A DNA stretch of 64,000 nt from Myxococcaceae bacterium (GTDB lineage: Bacteria; Myxococcota; Myxococcia; Myxococcales; Myxococcaceae), in assembly GCA_016926755.1 (NCBI GenBank), contig JAFGNZ010000075.1, positions 27,726-91,725 on the forward strand, given 5' to 3'. Below the pieces are notes generated by a model. The model was not told where the DNA came from and ran no database searches. It saw only the letters and a program-made list of their open reading frames with translations. This document shows, piece after piece, positions 46,720 to 55,773 of this stretch (position 1 is the stretch's first letter; each line of letters opens with the position of its first letter). A program made the translations under genes and the position numbers.

Positions 46720-47676
46720 TCAGTAGACGACGAGCGGGTGCGGGATGTAGTAGCCGACGATGCTCAGCACGGGGATGCGCGGGCCATCATCGTCCTCGTC
46801 CAGCGAGCCGGAGGTGGTGCGCATCCCGTCGAACCGCCCGAGGATGACGAAGTCCCGGCCCGGCGCGAGGAACGGGTCCGGCTTCACCAGCCGCCCCAGC
46901 GCCTCACGCCCTGTCTCGGTGGTGATGTTGTCGTAGTGCGGGACGGTGTCGCTGCGCCGGCTGCTCTCGGTCTCCGTGATCGCTCCGCCGACGGTGCCAC
47001 TGCCGAGCGTCGTCTCCCCTCCCACGCTGCCCGAGGTGGTGGAGGCGGAGTCCTTGCGGCGCGCCACCCCCACCTGCTGCTCGCTGGCGACGGAGCCCAG
47101 GCTCTGCTCGACGAGCCACACGGTGGACTTCTCTCCTTCGGTCCGCGCATCCCCCACCTGGGCCCGGACGAGGATGTAGCGCCCCTTGTAGGTGTCCGGC
47201 TGGGCGATGGCCGAGGAGAGCGAGAAGATGGGGAGCTTCCGCTCGTGCAGCAGGCGGAGATCTCCCTCCACGCTGCCGCCGCGCAGGGCCACCACCTTGG
47301 CGATCAGCGCCGCGGCCTCGGGACGGGAGCGGAGCTCCTGGTTCCACGCGCGGTTCAGCAGCGCCTGGAGCTGCGTGAAGTGGGTGCCCTCCACGCAGGC
47401 CTTCAGGGCCGCCCAGGCGTCCTCGCGGGAGGTGGGGAGGTACCGCCGTGCCTGCCGTTCGCACACGGTGGGGTTCGCGTACTGGGCCGCGAACGTCTGC
47501 GGGTTGAAAGGCTCGGGGGGCAGCTCGGCCACCGGCCCGGCCGGGGGGGGAGCCTCGTCCGCCGCGCCTTCGAACGGACGGGAGGCAGCGCAGCCCACCA
47601 GCACCAGCGCGCACAGCAGGGCCCAGGCGTGGCGCGCGACGGGCTTCTTCGACGGGATCAAGGTATCGGGTTGCAT
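46720..47676 (-). CDS. Hypothetical lipoprotein
   Basis: A 318-residue lipoprotein (LVGC, Cys29). After a Pro-rich stretch it has a helical, Cys-containing part (CERQARRYLP, LKACVEG), then a beta-rich OB-like segment (KGRYILVRAQVGDARTEGEK) and a Gly/Ser/Thr-rich loop, and ends PVLSIVGYYIPHPLVVY. The last part recalls small cargo-ligand domains, but no family is assigned. It follows the Cys-rich exported gene by 20 bases and is probably cotranscribed with it. Confidence 0.7.
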   Translation of the reverse strand: MQPDTLIPSKKPVARHAWALLCALVLVGCAASRPFEGAADEAPPPAGPVAELPPEPFNPQTFAAQYANPTVCERQARRYLPTSREDAWAALKACVEGTHFTQLQALLNRAWNQELRSRPEAAALIAKVVALRGGSVEGDLRLLHERKLPIFSLSSAIAQPDTYKGRYILVRAQVGDARTEGEKSTVWLVEQSLGSVASEQQVGVARRKDSASTTSGSVGGETTLGSGTVGGAITETESSRRSDTVPHYDNITTETGREALGRLVKPDPFLAPGRDFVILGRFDGMRTTSGSLDEDDDGPRIPVLSIVGYYIPHPLVVY

Positions 47677-47696
47677 GGGAGTTCTCTTCGCGTGCG

Positions 47697-48383
47697 CTAC
47701 AGCGACGCCGAGCCGCGGCCGGGCCGGGACTTGAGGGAGGGAGCAGGCGCCTTGCTCGACGAGGACGCCGGCGGCACCAGGGCGCAGGCCTCGCTGCAGC
47801 GATCGCGCATGCACGCGAGCGTGGAGGGGCTGGCGGCCTGCTGGGTGAGATCCGCATAGCAGCGATCCCCCGTCCCCGGGCAGCCGCGCTGCGCGGCGCA
47901 CTGGCAACAGGGCGCGGCCACGGTGGCCATCATCTGCGTCTCCTGCAGGGCGCCGGAGATCGCGCGGTAGCAGGCCCGCGCGGCAGGCGCAAAGCGCCCC
48001 TTGGCGTCGACGACGGGCACGGTGCCCTCCAGGCCACAGCGCTCCGCGGCGGCGGCGTACTTCTTCTCGCAGACGGCGGCGAGGTTGCGATCGGGCTTGC
48101 CCTCACCCGAGCGGGCCCGCGCCGCCTCCGCGCACAGCGTGCGGCCCATCTCCTGGAGGGTGCGCACGTTGCTGGCCGCCTGATCGCGGCTGGGCTCGGA
48201 GGGCGTCAGCTCCGCCTCGAAGACGCACTCCTTGCCCGAGCGCAGGGTGTCCGCGGTGCAGGACCAGGCGGTGGGAGACTCGTCCGCCACGGGAGGTGCC
48301 GCGAGGGACTGGGGGGAGGAGGCCGGCGAGCCATCATTCGGCGCCGCGCCCAGGAGCAGAGAGAGCAACACGACGGTGAGCAT
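47697..48383 (-). CDS. Exported Cys-rich hypothetical protein
   Basis: A 228-residue protein with a signal peptide (MLTVVLLSLLLGA). About a dozen Cys are spread through the mature part, with CCQCAAQRGCPGTGDRCY and CMRDRCSEAC near the end, so several disulfides are expected. The tail is Ser/Pro/Lys-rich. Likely periplasmic or secreted. Not recognised. Same strand and close to the lipoprotein gene downstream. Confidence 0.7.
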   Translation of the reverse strand: MLTVVLLSLLLGAAPNDGSPASSPQSLAAPPVADESPTAWSCTADTLRSGKECVFEAELTPSEPSRDQAASNVRTLQEMGRTLCAEAARARSGEGKPDRNLAAVCEKKYAAAAERCGLEGTVPVVDAKGRFAPAARACYRAISGALQETQMMATVAAPCCQCAAQRGCPGTGDRCYADLTQQAASPSTLACMRDRCSEACALVPPASSSSKAPAPSLKSRPGRGSASL

Positions 48384-48675
48384 GGCGTCACAGCCTAGGC
48401 CCACACTGGCCCGGGCTCAATCGGCCCCCGGGCAGACTGTCCCCCTCTCAAGTGCCTGCGGGGAGCACCGGGCGACTGAGGGAAAAAACGGTTTTCGTGG
48501 GAAGGCCTCCAGAATACGCACCGGGAGCGTACTGGCGCCTACCCGCAGCGTCACTCTTTGACTCCATGCGGCCGGATGTAGGCAAACATCCACCAGCACG
48601 CGCTCTGGGGGGATCTCAACACGGATCCACTCCACCTACCTGCCGAGGCTATAGTCCAACGCCACCGGAGGAGAG
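48384..48675. other. Intergenic region with an inverted repeat and a possible -10 box
   Basis: About 290 bases between divergent genes. GGATGT and ACATCC form a perfect 6-base inverted repeat with a 6-base spacer (48574-48591), a good operator candidate. TATAGT at 48650-48655 lies 20 bases before the aminotransferase ATG and could be a -10 box. A 72-codon minus-strand frame (48417-48635) starts at GTG but has mixed third bases, so it is not called as a gene. Confidence 0.45.
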
Positions 48676-49833
48676 ATGCGTCCGTCCAGAATGATGCGCG
48701 TAGTGGGGTTCAACGTCGACCGGGTGGTGTCTGACGCCACCATGGATCCCGAGGTACTCCGCCTGGATAATTTCGGTACAGATCTCCCTCCTCCCCCCGA
48801 GGCGGTGGCCGCCACGCGGGAGGCTGTCGGCACGAGCGAGGCGAACAGCTACGTGCCCTTCACGGGGACGTCGGGGCTGCGACAGGCGGTGGCCCAGCGG
48901 CTGAAGAAGCAGTGCAACCTCTCGTACGATCCGGATCGGCAGATCGTGATCACGGCGGGCGGCACGCAGGGGCTGATCTCGGCGCTGCTGGCGATCATCG
49001 AGCCGGGCGACGAGGTGCTGCTGACGGATCCGACCTACGCGGGGATGATCCACCGCGTCACGTTCGCGGGCGGCGTGCCCATGTTCGTGCCGATGAAGGT
49101 GGTGGATCGCCGCTGGCGGCTGGATCTGGACATGCTGCGGGCGATGGTGACCAGCCGCACGCGCGCGATGGTGCTCTCCAACCCGAACATGCCCGCGGGG
49201 CACGTGCTCTCGGAGGCCGAGTGGTCGGCGATCCGGGAGCTGTGCGTCACGCGCAACCTGTGGCTGCTGTATGACGCCGCGCTGGAGAACGTGCTCTATG
49301 ACGGGCTGCCGCTGCGGCACCCGGCGACGCTGACGGGCATGCCGGAGCGCACGCTGATCGTGGGCTCGGTCTCCAAGGAGTACCGGATGATCGGCTGGCG
49401 CATCGGCTGGATCGCCGGCCCGCCGAAGGTGATGGCGGACGTCTTCTACACGCACAGCTACCTGGTGATCGCACCGCCGGGCATTGCGCAGAAGGGGGCC
49501 GAGGTGGCGCTGCGCTCCGACGATGCGGGGGTGCAGGCGGCGGTGGCCGAGTGGAAGGCCCGGCGGGATCTGGTGCTGGAGCAGCTCGATGGGCTGCCGT
49601 TGATCATCCCCGAGGGCGGCTGGAGCATGCTGCTGGACGCGCACGCGCTGGGCTACAGCGCGACGGACGCGGCCTCGATCCTGATGTCCCAGGCGAAGGT
49701 GGCGGCGACGCCGATGACGAACTGGGGCTCATCGGTGGCGGAGCGCTACATCCGTCTGGTGTTCAGCTACGAGCCGCAGGAGCGGCTCAAGCTGCTGCGC
49801 GAGCGCCTGCGCCGCACCTCCCTACTCCCCTGA
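48676..49833 (+). CDS. Class I/II PLP-dependent aminotransferase
   Basis: A 385-residue fold-type I aminotransferase. The pyridoxal Lys is in SVSKEYRMIGWRIGW; SNPNMPAGH and the Asp in YDAALEN contact the cofactor, and the C-terminal Arg is in RYIRLVFSYE. The Glu-Tyr after the Lys differs from the SKSY/SKTF of common enzymes, so the substrate cannot be guessed. A strong GGAGGAGAG site precedes the ATG. The end overlaps the convergent 49-codon gene by 12 bases. Confidence 0.9.
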   Translation: MRPSRMMRVVGFNVDRVVSDATMDPEVLRLDNFGTDLPPPPEAVAATREAVGTSEANSYVPFTGTSGLRQAVAQRLKKQCNLSYDPDRQIVITAGGTQGLISALLAIIEPGDEVLLTDPTYAGMIHRVTFAGGVPMFVPMKVVDRRWRLDLDMLRAMVTSRTRAMVLSNPNMPAGHVLSEAEWSAIRELCVTRNLWLLYDAALENVLYDGLPLRHPATLTGMPERTLIVGSVSKEYRMIGWRIGWIAGPPKVMADVFYTHSYLVIAPPGIAQKGAEVALRSDDAGVQAAVAEWKARRDLVLEQLDGLPLIIPEGGWSMLLDAHALGYSATDAASILMSQAKVAATPMTNWGSSVAERYIRLVFSYEPQERLKLLRERLRRTSLLP

Positions 49834-49971
49834 TAGCTCGTCCGTCGCGGACTCCAGTGCATCGAGCAGCTGATCCCACTGCCCCCAGGCCAGCGCTTCC
49901 TTCCATGCCGCTCGCCATCGCTCATGTTCAGGCGTGCGCTGATGCCGCGCATGTGAGTCGAGCCTGTTCAT
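49822..49971 (-). CDS. 49-residue protein overlapping the ECF sigma factor gene
   Basis: A short hydrophilic helical protein (MNRLDSHARHQRTPEHERW at the start, Trp-rich middle, acidic end). Its ATG overlaps the sigma-factor stop by four bases, so it is very probably translated. Its place is that of an anti-sigma factor, but it lacks a TM helix and the zinc-binding HxxxCxxC motif. It could be a compact sigma regulator or the remains of one. Confidence 0.6.
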   Translation of the reverse strand: MNRLDSHARHQRTPEHERWRAAWKEALAWGQWDQLLDALESATDELSGE

Positions 49972-50573
49972 TCCCACTCTTGCGCTGAGGGATCCACCAG
50001 CAGTGTGGCCAGCTTCTCCAGCGCGAGCCGGGCGCGCGTCTTCACCGTGCCCAGCGGATCTCCGGTCCGCTCCGAGATCTCCCGCTGGGACAGCCCCTCG
50101 AAGTAGGCCAGCTCCACCACCGTGCGCTGATCGGGAGGTAGCTCGCGCAGCGCCGCCGCCACCCGGGCCCGGTCCTGTCCCAGCACCGCCGCCTCCGAAG
50201 GATCCGGCGGCGCCGCGCTGATGGGCGGCGGCTGGTGCGCCACGTCCTCGGCGATCCGCGCCACCGTGCCCAGAGACCGCCGCCGATCGATCGATCGCGT
50301 CCGCGCGATCGTCGTCACCCACGTCTCCAGCCCGCCCCGGCTCGGATCGAACTCCCGGGCACGGCGCCACACCTCCAGGAACGTCTCCTGGAGCACCTCC
50401 TCCGCGTCCGCCCGCGAGCCCAGGATGCGCAGCGCCACGGCCCACGCCCGCCCCGAGCAGCGCCCGTAGACCGTCCGCATCGCCGCGCTGCTCCCCAGGG
50501 CCAGCTGCTGCAAGAGCGCGCGATCGGCCGCTGGATCACTCGCTCGCGTAGCGGGGGGATCGGAAGGGGCCAT
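49968..50573 (-). CDS. ECF-family RNA polymerase sigma factor
   Basis: A 201-residue sigma factor with region 2 (ILGSRADAEEVLQETFLEVW, GGLETWVTTIARTRSIDRRR) and region 4 (LPPDQRTVVELAYFEGLSQR, then GTVKTRARLALEKL). The linker between them is Pro-rich and a little long. No TM anti-sigma gene follows. It is divergent from the glgE operon with a 207-base gap that holds a 14-base palindrome. Confidence 0.92.
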   Translation of the reverse strand: MAPSDPPATRASDPAADRALLQQLALGSSAAMRTVYGRCSGRAWAVALRILGSRADAEEVLQETFLEVWRRAREFDPSRGGLETWVTTIARTRSIDRRRSLGTVARIAEDVAHQPPPISAAPPDPSEAAVLGQDRARVAAALRELPPDQRTVVELAYFEGLSQREISERTGDPLGTVKTRARLALEKLATLLVDPSAQEWE

Positions 50574-50597
50574 CGTCTCTCGGGTACCGCGACCGCG

Positions 50598-50611
50598 GGT
50601 GGGGCCCCACC
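50598..50611. promoter_or_regulatory. Perfect 14-base palindrome upstream of the sigma factor gene
   Basis: GGTGGGGCCCCACC is fully self-complementary and is followed by TTTT. It lies 25 bases before the sigma-factor start on the minus strand. It may be a repressor operator or, read on the plus strand, a hairpin with a short T run. TATAAG at 50760-50765, close before the glgE ATG, could be a -10 box for glgE. Confidence 0.4.
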
Positions 50612-50780
50612 TTTTAGCACCGATGCCCTCGCCCGATCCCCACTCGTGGGCGGCCACCCGGATCGTCCCGAACGTTCACTCTCCAACGCGCCCATGCACG
50701 GAGCCGTCCGGCATCAACATCCTCGCGGCATGGTGCCCGGAATACCCGAACCCCGCCTCTATAAGGGCTGGCAGTCCTTT

Positions 50781-52775
50781 ATGAGCTCAAGAACCGGAAG
50801 TGTCGTCATCGAGAGCGTCCGCCCCGAGCTGGACGGAGGCCGCTTCGCCGTCAAGCGCATCGCCGGGGAGACCTTCACCGTCGAGGCCGATCTCTTCAAG
50901 GAGGGCCATGACGTCCTCGTCGCCATCGTCCGCTGGCGCCAGGCCGGCCCTCCCGGGCAGGAGACGCAGTGGGCGGAGGTGCCCATGCGAGCGCTGGGCA
51001 ACGATCTCTGGGTGGCCGAGTTCCCCCTGGCCCGCAACGGGCGCTACGAGTACACCGTGGAGGCCTGGCCGGACCTCTTCGCCACCTGGGCCTCCGAGCT
51101 CAAGCGCAAGGTGGACGTGGGCCGGGACGTGCGCAGCGAGCTGCTCGAGGGCGCCGCGCTGCTCGAGGGCGCCGCCGAGCGGGCCCGCCCCTTCAGCGCC
51201 GAGGAGGCCCAGGCGCTCTCCGAGGCCGCCCGGAAGCTGAAGCAGCCCGCCTCCCCGGACCTCATCGTCGTCGCGCTGTCGCCCGAGCTGGCGCGGGTCG
51301 CCAGCCGCTACGCGGACCGCTCGCTGGCCAGCCAGTACCACCGCGTGCTGGAGCTCTTCGCCGATCGCGAGAAGGCGCGCACCAGCGCCTGGTACGAGTT
51401 CTTCCCGCGCTCGGCCGTGCGAGACGGCCGCACCCACGGCACCTTCAAGGACGCCGAGGCGTGGCTGCCGTACATCCAGTCGCTCGGGTTCGACACCCTC
51501 TACCTGCCGCCCATCCACCCCATTGGCCGTACGGCGCGCAAGGGGAAGAACAACAGCCTCAAGGCGGAGCCGGAGGACGTGGGCAGCCCCTGGGCCATCG
51601 GCGCCCCCGAGGGTGGCCACAAGGCGGTCCACCCGCGGCTCGGCACGCTGGAGGACTTCCGCCACTTCGTGAGCGCCGCCGAGTCCCACGGCCTGGAGAT
51701 CGCCCTGGATCTGGCCTTCCAGTGCTCGCCGGATCACCCCTACGTGAAGGAGCACCCCGAGTGGTTCCTCCACCGGCCGGACGGCACCATCAAGACGGCG
51801 GAGAACCCCCCGAAGCGCTACGAGGACATCGTCAACTTCGACTGGATGGGCCCCGGCCGGGACACGCTCTGGCCGGAGCTGGAGTCCGTGGTGCTGCACT
51901 GGGTGCAGCAGGGCGTCCACGTCTTCCGCGTGGACAACCCGCACACCAAGCCGCTGCAGTTCTGGGCCTGGCTCATCCGCCGCGTGCAGGAGGCGCACCC
52001 GCAGGTCGTCTTCCTCTCGGAGGCCTTCACCCGCCCCAAGGTGATGAAGGCGCTGGCGAAGATCGGCTTCACCCAGTCCTACACCTACTTCACCTGGCGC
52101 AACTTCAAGCACGAGCTCGAGGACTACCTCAAGGAGATCACCTCGCCGCCGGTGTCCGACTCCTTCCGCGGAAACCTCTGGCCCAACACGCCGGACATCC
52201 TCCCGGAGCTGCTCCAGCGCAGCGGCCCGGGCGGCTTCCGCCTCCGCGTGGCCCTGGCCGCCACCCTCTCCTCCAGCTACGGCGTCTACTGCGGCTACGA
52301 GCTGTGCGAGGCCCGCGCGCTGCCCGGCAAGGAGGAGTACCTCGACTCGGAGAAGTACCAGCTGGTGGCCTGGGATCTGGAGCGGCCCGGCCACATCCGG
52401 GAGTGGATCCGCAAGCTCAACGCCGCCCGCAGGCAGCACCGCGCGCTCCAGCTCTACGACAACCTGCGCTTCTACCGGGCGGACACCGATCGCGTCCTCT
52501 TCTACGGCAAGCGCACGCCGGACGGCACCAGCCAGGTGCTCGTCGCGGTGAGCCTGGATCCGCACGCGCCCCAGGAGGCCCTCCTCCACGTGCCGCTCCA
52601 GGAGCTGGGCATCCCCCCGGACGAGACGTACCAGGTTCACGAGTTGATGACAGATGAGCGCCGGCTCTGGCAGGGTCCCCACGCGCAGGTGCGCCTGACG
52701 CCCGAGCAGCCCGCGGCCGTCTGGGCGGTGTATCGCTTCCGTCGTACCGAGCACGCGTTCGACTACTTCGAGTGA
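50781..52775 (+). CDS. glgE: Alpha-1,4-glucan:maltose-1-phosphate maltosyltransferase
   Basis: GH13_3 enzyme of 664 residues that adds maltosyl units from maltose 1-phosphate to alpha-1,4-glucan. The N-terminal beta domain and helical S domain (to about 190) precede the catalytic barrel; YEFFPRS and YLPPIHPIG are typical. The nucleophile Asp385 is in [10 protein letters not shown] and the acid Glu414 in LSEAFTRP, as in the Streptomyces enzyme. The ATG at 50781 has no strong ribosome site. Its end overlaps or nearly touches treS. First gene of the glucan operon. Confidence 0.94.
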   Translation: MSSRTGSVVIESVRPELDGGRFAVKRIAGETFTVEADLFKEGHDVLVAIVRWRQAGPPGQETQWAEVPMRALGNDLWVAEFPLARNGRYEYTVEAWPDLFATWASELKRKVDVGRDVRSELLEGAALLEGAAERARPFSAEEAQALSEAARKLKQPASPDLIVVALSPELARVASRYADRSLASQYHRVLELFADREKARTSAWYEFFPRSAVRDGRTHGTFKDAEAWLPYIQSLGFDTLYLPPIHPIGRTARKGKNNSLKAEPEDVGSPWAIGAPEGGHKAVHPRLGTLEDFRHFVSAAESHGLEIALDLAFQCSPDHPYVKEHPEWFLHRPDGTIKTAENPPKRYEDIVNFDWMGPGRDTLWPELESVVLHWVQQGVHVFRVDNPHTKPLQFWAWLIRRVQEAHPQVVFLSEAFTRPKVMKALAKIGFTQSYTYFTWRNFKHELEDYLKEITSPPVSDSFRGNLWPNTPDILPELLQRSGPGGFRLRVALAATLSSSYGVYCGYELCEARALPGKEEYLDSEKYQLVAWDLERPGHIREWIRKLNAARRQHRALQLYDNLRFYRADTDRVLFYGKRTPDGTSQVLVAVSLDPHAPQEALLHVPLQELGIPPDETYQVHELMTDERRLWQGPHAQVRLTPEQPAAVWAVYRFRRTEHAFDYFE

Positions 52776-52789
52776 CACCCGAGAGGCGT

Positions 52790-54445
52790 ATGGACCAGGA
52801 TCCGCTGTGGTACAAAAAGGCCCTCATCTACGAGCTGCACATCCGCGCGTTCGCTGACTCGAACGGGGATGGCCACGGGGACCTCCCCGGCCTGATCGAG
52901 AAGCTGCCCTACCTGCAGGATCTGGGGGTGGACTGCCTCTGGCTGCTGCCCCACTACCCCTCGCCGCTGAAGGACGACGGCTACGACATCGCGGACTACT
53001 ACGGCATCCACCCGGACTACGGCACGCTGGCGGACTTCCAGCGGCTGGTGGAGGCTGCCCACCAGCGCGGCATCCGCATCCTCACCGAGCTGGTGGTGAA
53101 CCACACCAGCGATCAGCACCCCTGGTTCCAGGAGTCCCGCCGGGATCCGAAGAGCCCCAAGCGCGACTGGTACGTCTGGAGCGACGCGGACGACAAGTAC
53201 AAGGGCACGCGCATCATCTTCCTGGACACCGAGCGCTCCAACTGGACGTGGGATACGGTGGCCAAGCAGTACTTCTGGCACCGCTTCTTCAGCCACCAGC
53301 CGGATCTCAACTACGACAACCCGGAGGTGCAGGAGGCCATGCTGGACGTGATGCGCTTCTGGCTGAACATGGGCGTGGACGGGTTCCGCTGCGACGCCGT
53401 GCCCTACCTCTTCGAGCGCGAGGGCACCCACTGCGAGAACCTCCCGGAGACGCACGCCTTCCTCAAGCGCCTGCGCAAGACGATCGACACGGAGTACCCG
53501 AACAAGATGCTGCTGGCCGAGGCCAACCAGTGGCCCGCGGACGTGCGCGTCTACTTCGGCGACGGCGACGAGTTCCACATGGGGTTCCACTTCCCGGTGA
53601 TGCCCCGCCTCTTCATGGCCGTGCGCAAGGAGGATCGCACGCCGATCGTGGAGATCCTCCAGCAGACGCCGGAGATCCCGGACAACTGCCAGTGGGCCAT
53701 CTTCCTGCGCAACCATGACGAGCTGACGCTGGAGATGGTGACGGACGAGGACCGCGACTACATGTACCGGGAGTACGCGATGGATCCCCGGATGCGGATC
53801 AACCTGGGCATCCGCCGCCGGCTGGCCCCGCTGATGGACAACGGCCGCCGGCGGATCGAGCTGATGCACAGCCTGCTCTTCACCCTGCCCGGCACCCCCG
53901 TCATGTACTACGGCGACGAGATCGGCATGGGGGACAACATCTACCTGGGCGATCGCAACGGGGTGCGCACGCCCATGCAGTGGACGGGGGATCGCAACGC
54001 GGGCTTCAGCCGGGCGGACAGCGCGCGGCTGTACGCCCCCGTGATCGCCGATCCGGTGTACGGCTACCAGGCCATCAACGTGGAGGCCCAGGAGCGCATC
54101 AAGACGTCGCTGCTGCACTGGGTGAAGCGGCTGATCAAGGTGCGCCAGCGCTACCCCGCCTTCGCCCTGGGCCGGCTGCGCTTCGTCAACCCGGACAACC
54201 GCCGGGTGCTCGCCTTCACCCGCGAGTGGCAGGGGCAGACGATCCTGATCCTCTGCAACCTCTCGCGCTTCGCGCAGCCGGCGGTGGTGGATCTGCGCGA
54301 GTGGGAGGGCTACGTCCCGGTGGAGCTGATGGGCGAGACGCCCTTCCCGCGCATCTCGTCGCTGCCGTACCAGCTCTCGATGGGCCCCTACATGTTCCTG
54401 TGGTTCCGGCTGGAGAAACCGCTGCCGGGGAGGACGCTCTCGTGA
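52790..54445 (+). CDS. treS: Trehalose synthase (maltose alpha-D-glucosyltransferase)
   Basis: GH13_16 enzyme of 551 residues interconverting trehalose and maltose. Catalytic residues Asp202 ([10 protein letters not shown]), Glu244 (LAEANQWP) and Asp310 (FLRNHDEL) are present, with the NPD-type DLNYDNPEV block. It ends without a fused maltokinase domain, unlike some long TreS forms; the kinase is the next gene. Start ATG 52790 follows GAGAGG; GTG 52772 would overlap the glgE stop as GTGA and is a real alternative. Confidence 0.94.
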   Translation: MDQDPLWYKKALIYELHIRAFADSNGDGHGDLPGLIEKLPYLQDLGVDCLWLLPHYPSPLKDDGYDIADYYGIHPDYGTLADFQRLVEAAHQRGIRILTELVVNHTSDQHPWFQESRRDPKSPKRDWYVWSDADDKYKGTRIIFLDTERSNWTWDTVAKQYFWHRFFSHQPDLNYDNPEVQEAMLDVMRFWLNMGVDGFRCDAVPYLFEREGTHCENLPETHAFLKRLRKTIDTEYPNKMLLAEANQWPADVRVYFGDGDEFHMGFHFPVMPRLFMAVRKEDRTPIVEILQQTPEIPDNCQWAIFLRNHDELTLEMVTDEDRDYMYREYAMDPRMRINLGIRRRLAPLMDNGRRRIELMHSLLFTLPGTPVMYYGDEIGMGDNIYLGDRNGVRTPMQWTGDRNAGFSRADSARLYAPVIADPVYGYQAINVEAQERIKTSLLHWVKRLIKVRQRYPAFALGRLRFVNPDNRRVLAFTREWQGQTILILCNLSRFAQPAVVDLREWEGYVPVELMGETPFPRISSLPYQLSMGPYMFLWFRLEKPLPGRTLS

Positions 54446-55773
54446 CGCCCGTGGATCTCACTCGACTGCCCGACTACCTCAAGCAGCAGCGCTGGTTCAG
54501 CGGCAAGGCGTGGCCCATCAAGGCCGTCTCCGTGCTGGATCACGCCACCCTGGACTTCGGCCCGTGCGCGTTCAGCCTCGCGATCGTCGAGGTGGTGTAC
54601 GAGCTGGGCCACCCGGAGCGCTACCTGCTGCCGGTGAAGCCCTCCGCCGAGGGCATCCAGGACGCGCTCGAGGACGTGGACTGCCTGCGCACCCTCTTCC
54701 AGCTCATCCGCGAGCAGCGCCAGCTGCCCTCTGCCTCCGGGAGCGTCCACGGCGAGTGGCTGCCCACCCCGGAGGGGCTCCTCCCGCTGCCCGAGCCCCT
54801 CCCCGTGCGCCGGCTCATGGTGGAGCAGAGCAACACCTCCGTCGTCTTCGGCGAGAAGGTGATCCTCAAGATCATCCGCAAGCTGGAGGCGGGGGTGAAC
54901 CCGGAGCACGAGATGGGGCGCTTCCTCGCCACGCGCACCTCCTTCCGCGCCACCCCCACGCTGCTGGGCGCGCTGCGCCTGGAGGGGCCCGCCGGCGCCA
55001 CGCTGGCGCTGGTGCACCGCTTCGTCCCCAACGCGGTGGACGGGTGGAAGTACACGCTGGAGCGCTACCGCAGGCCCGGCGCGGTGGACGCCTCCTTCCT
55101 GGGGGAGATGAAGGAGCTGGGGCGGCGCCTGGGCGAGCTGCACCGCGCCCTGTCCTCGGACTCCTCGGATCCCGACTTCTCCCCGGAGCCGGTGCTCCAG
55201 GAGGATCTGCAGCGCTGGAGCGCCTCCATCATGGGCGAGCTGGGCGTGACGCTGGCGGACGCCGGGCGGCTGCACGTGGATCTGGAGCGCCAGCGCGAGC
55301 GGCTGCTGGCGCACGCGCGGCGCCTGGCCCACGTGGCGCCCTCCGGGCAGAAGCTCCGCATCCACGGGGATCTGCACCTGGGCCAGGTGCTGCGGGCCGA
55401 GGGCCAGTGGCTCATCTTCGACTTCGAGGGCGAGCCGGCCCGCACCTTCACCCAGCGCCGGGAGAAGTACTCCCCGTTGCGGGACGTGGCGGGGATGCTG
55501 CGCTCGTTCGACTACGCGGAGGCCACGGTGCTGCTGGAGGGCAACCCGCCCATGCCGCGCATGGCACCCTCTCGGGACGCGTTCATCTCCGGCTACCGGG
55601 AGGCCGCGCGCGGGGCGGCCTTCCTGCCGGCCGATGACGAGGCGTTCTGGGGGATGCTCCGCGCGTTCGAACTGGAGAAGCTGCTCTACGAAGTGCGCTA
55701 TGAGCTGCAGAACCGCCCGGACTGGGTCCGCATCCCTGTCCAGGCCCTCTTGCGGATGGAGGAACCGAAGTGA
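54442..55773 (+). CDS. mak: Maltokinase
   Basis: A 443-residue aminoglycoside-phosphotransferase-like kinase that makes maltose 1-phosphate for GlgE. The N-terminal cap has [12 protein letters not shown], typical of Pep2/Mak. The Brenner-type catalytic loop is IHGDLHLGQ (Asp310) and the metal-binding Asp327 is in [12 protein letters not shown] 54442 overlaps the treS stop as GTGA and has GGGGAGGA upstream. It also overlaps glgB, so expression is tightly coupled. Confidence 0.93.
   Translation: MTPVDLTRLPDYLKQQRWFSGKAWPIKAVSVLDHATLDFGPCAFSLAIVEVVYELGHPERYLLPVKPSAEGIQDALEDVDCLRTLFQLIREQRQLPSASGSVHGEWLPTPEGLLPLPEPLPVRRLMVEQSNTSVVFGEKVILKIIRKLEAGVNPEHEMGRFLATRTSFRATPTLLGALRLEGPAGATLALVHRFVPNAVDGWKYTLERYRRPGAVDASFLGEMKELGRRLGELHRALSSDSSDPDFSPEPVLQEDLQRWSASIMGELGVTLADAGRLHVDLERQRERLLAHARRLAHVAPSGQKLRIHGDLHLGQVLRAEGQWLIFDFEGEPARTFTQRREKYSPLRDVAGMLRSFDYAEATVLLEGNPPMPRMAPSRDAFISGYREAARGAAFLPADDEAFWGMLRAFELEKLLYEVRYELQNRPDWVRIPVQALLRMEEPK

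Noticed and set aside
48417..48635. 72-codon minus-strand frame between the Cys-rich gene and the aminotransferase gene
   Set aside because: Mixed third-base composition, no clear ribosome site and overlap with a likely promoter region.
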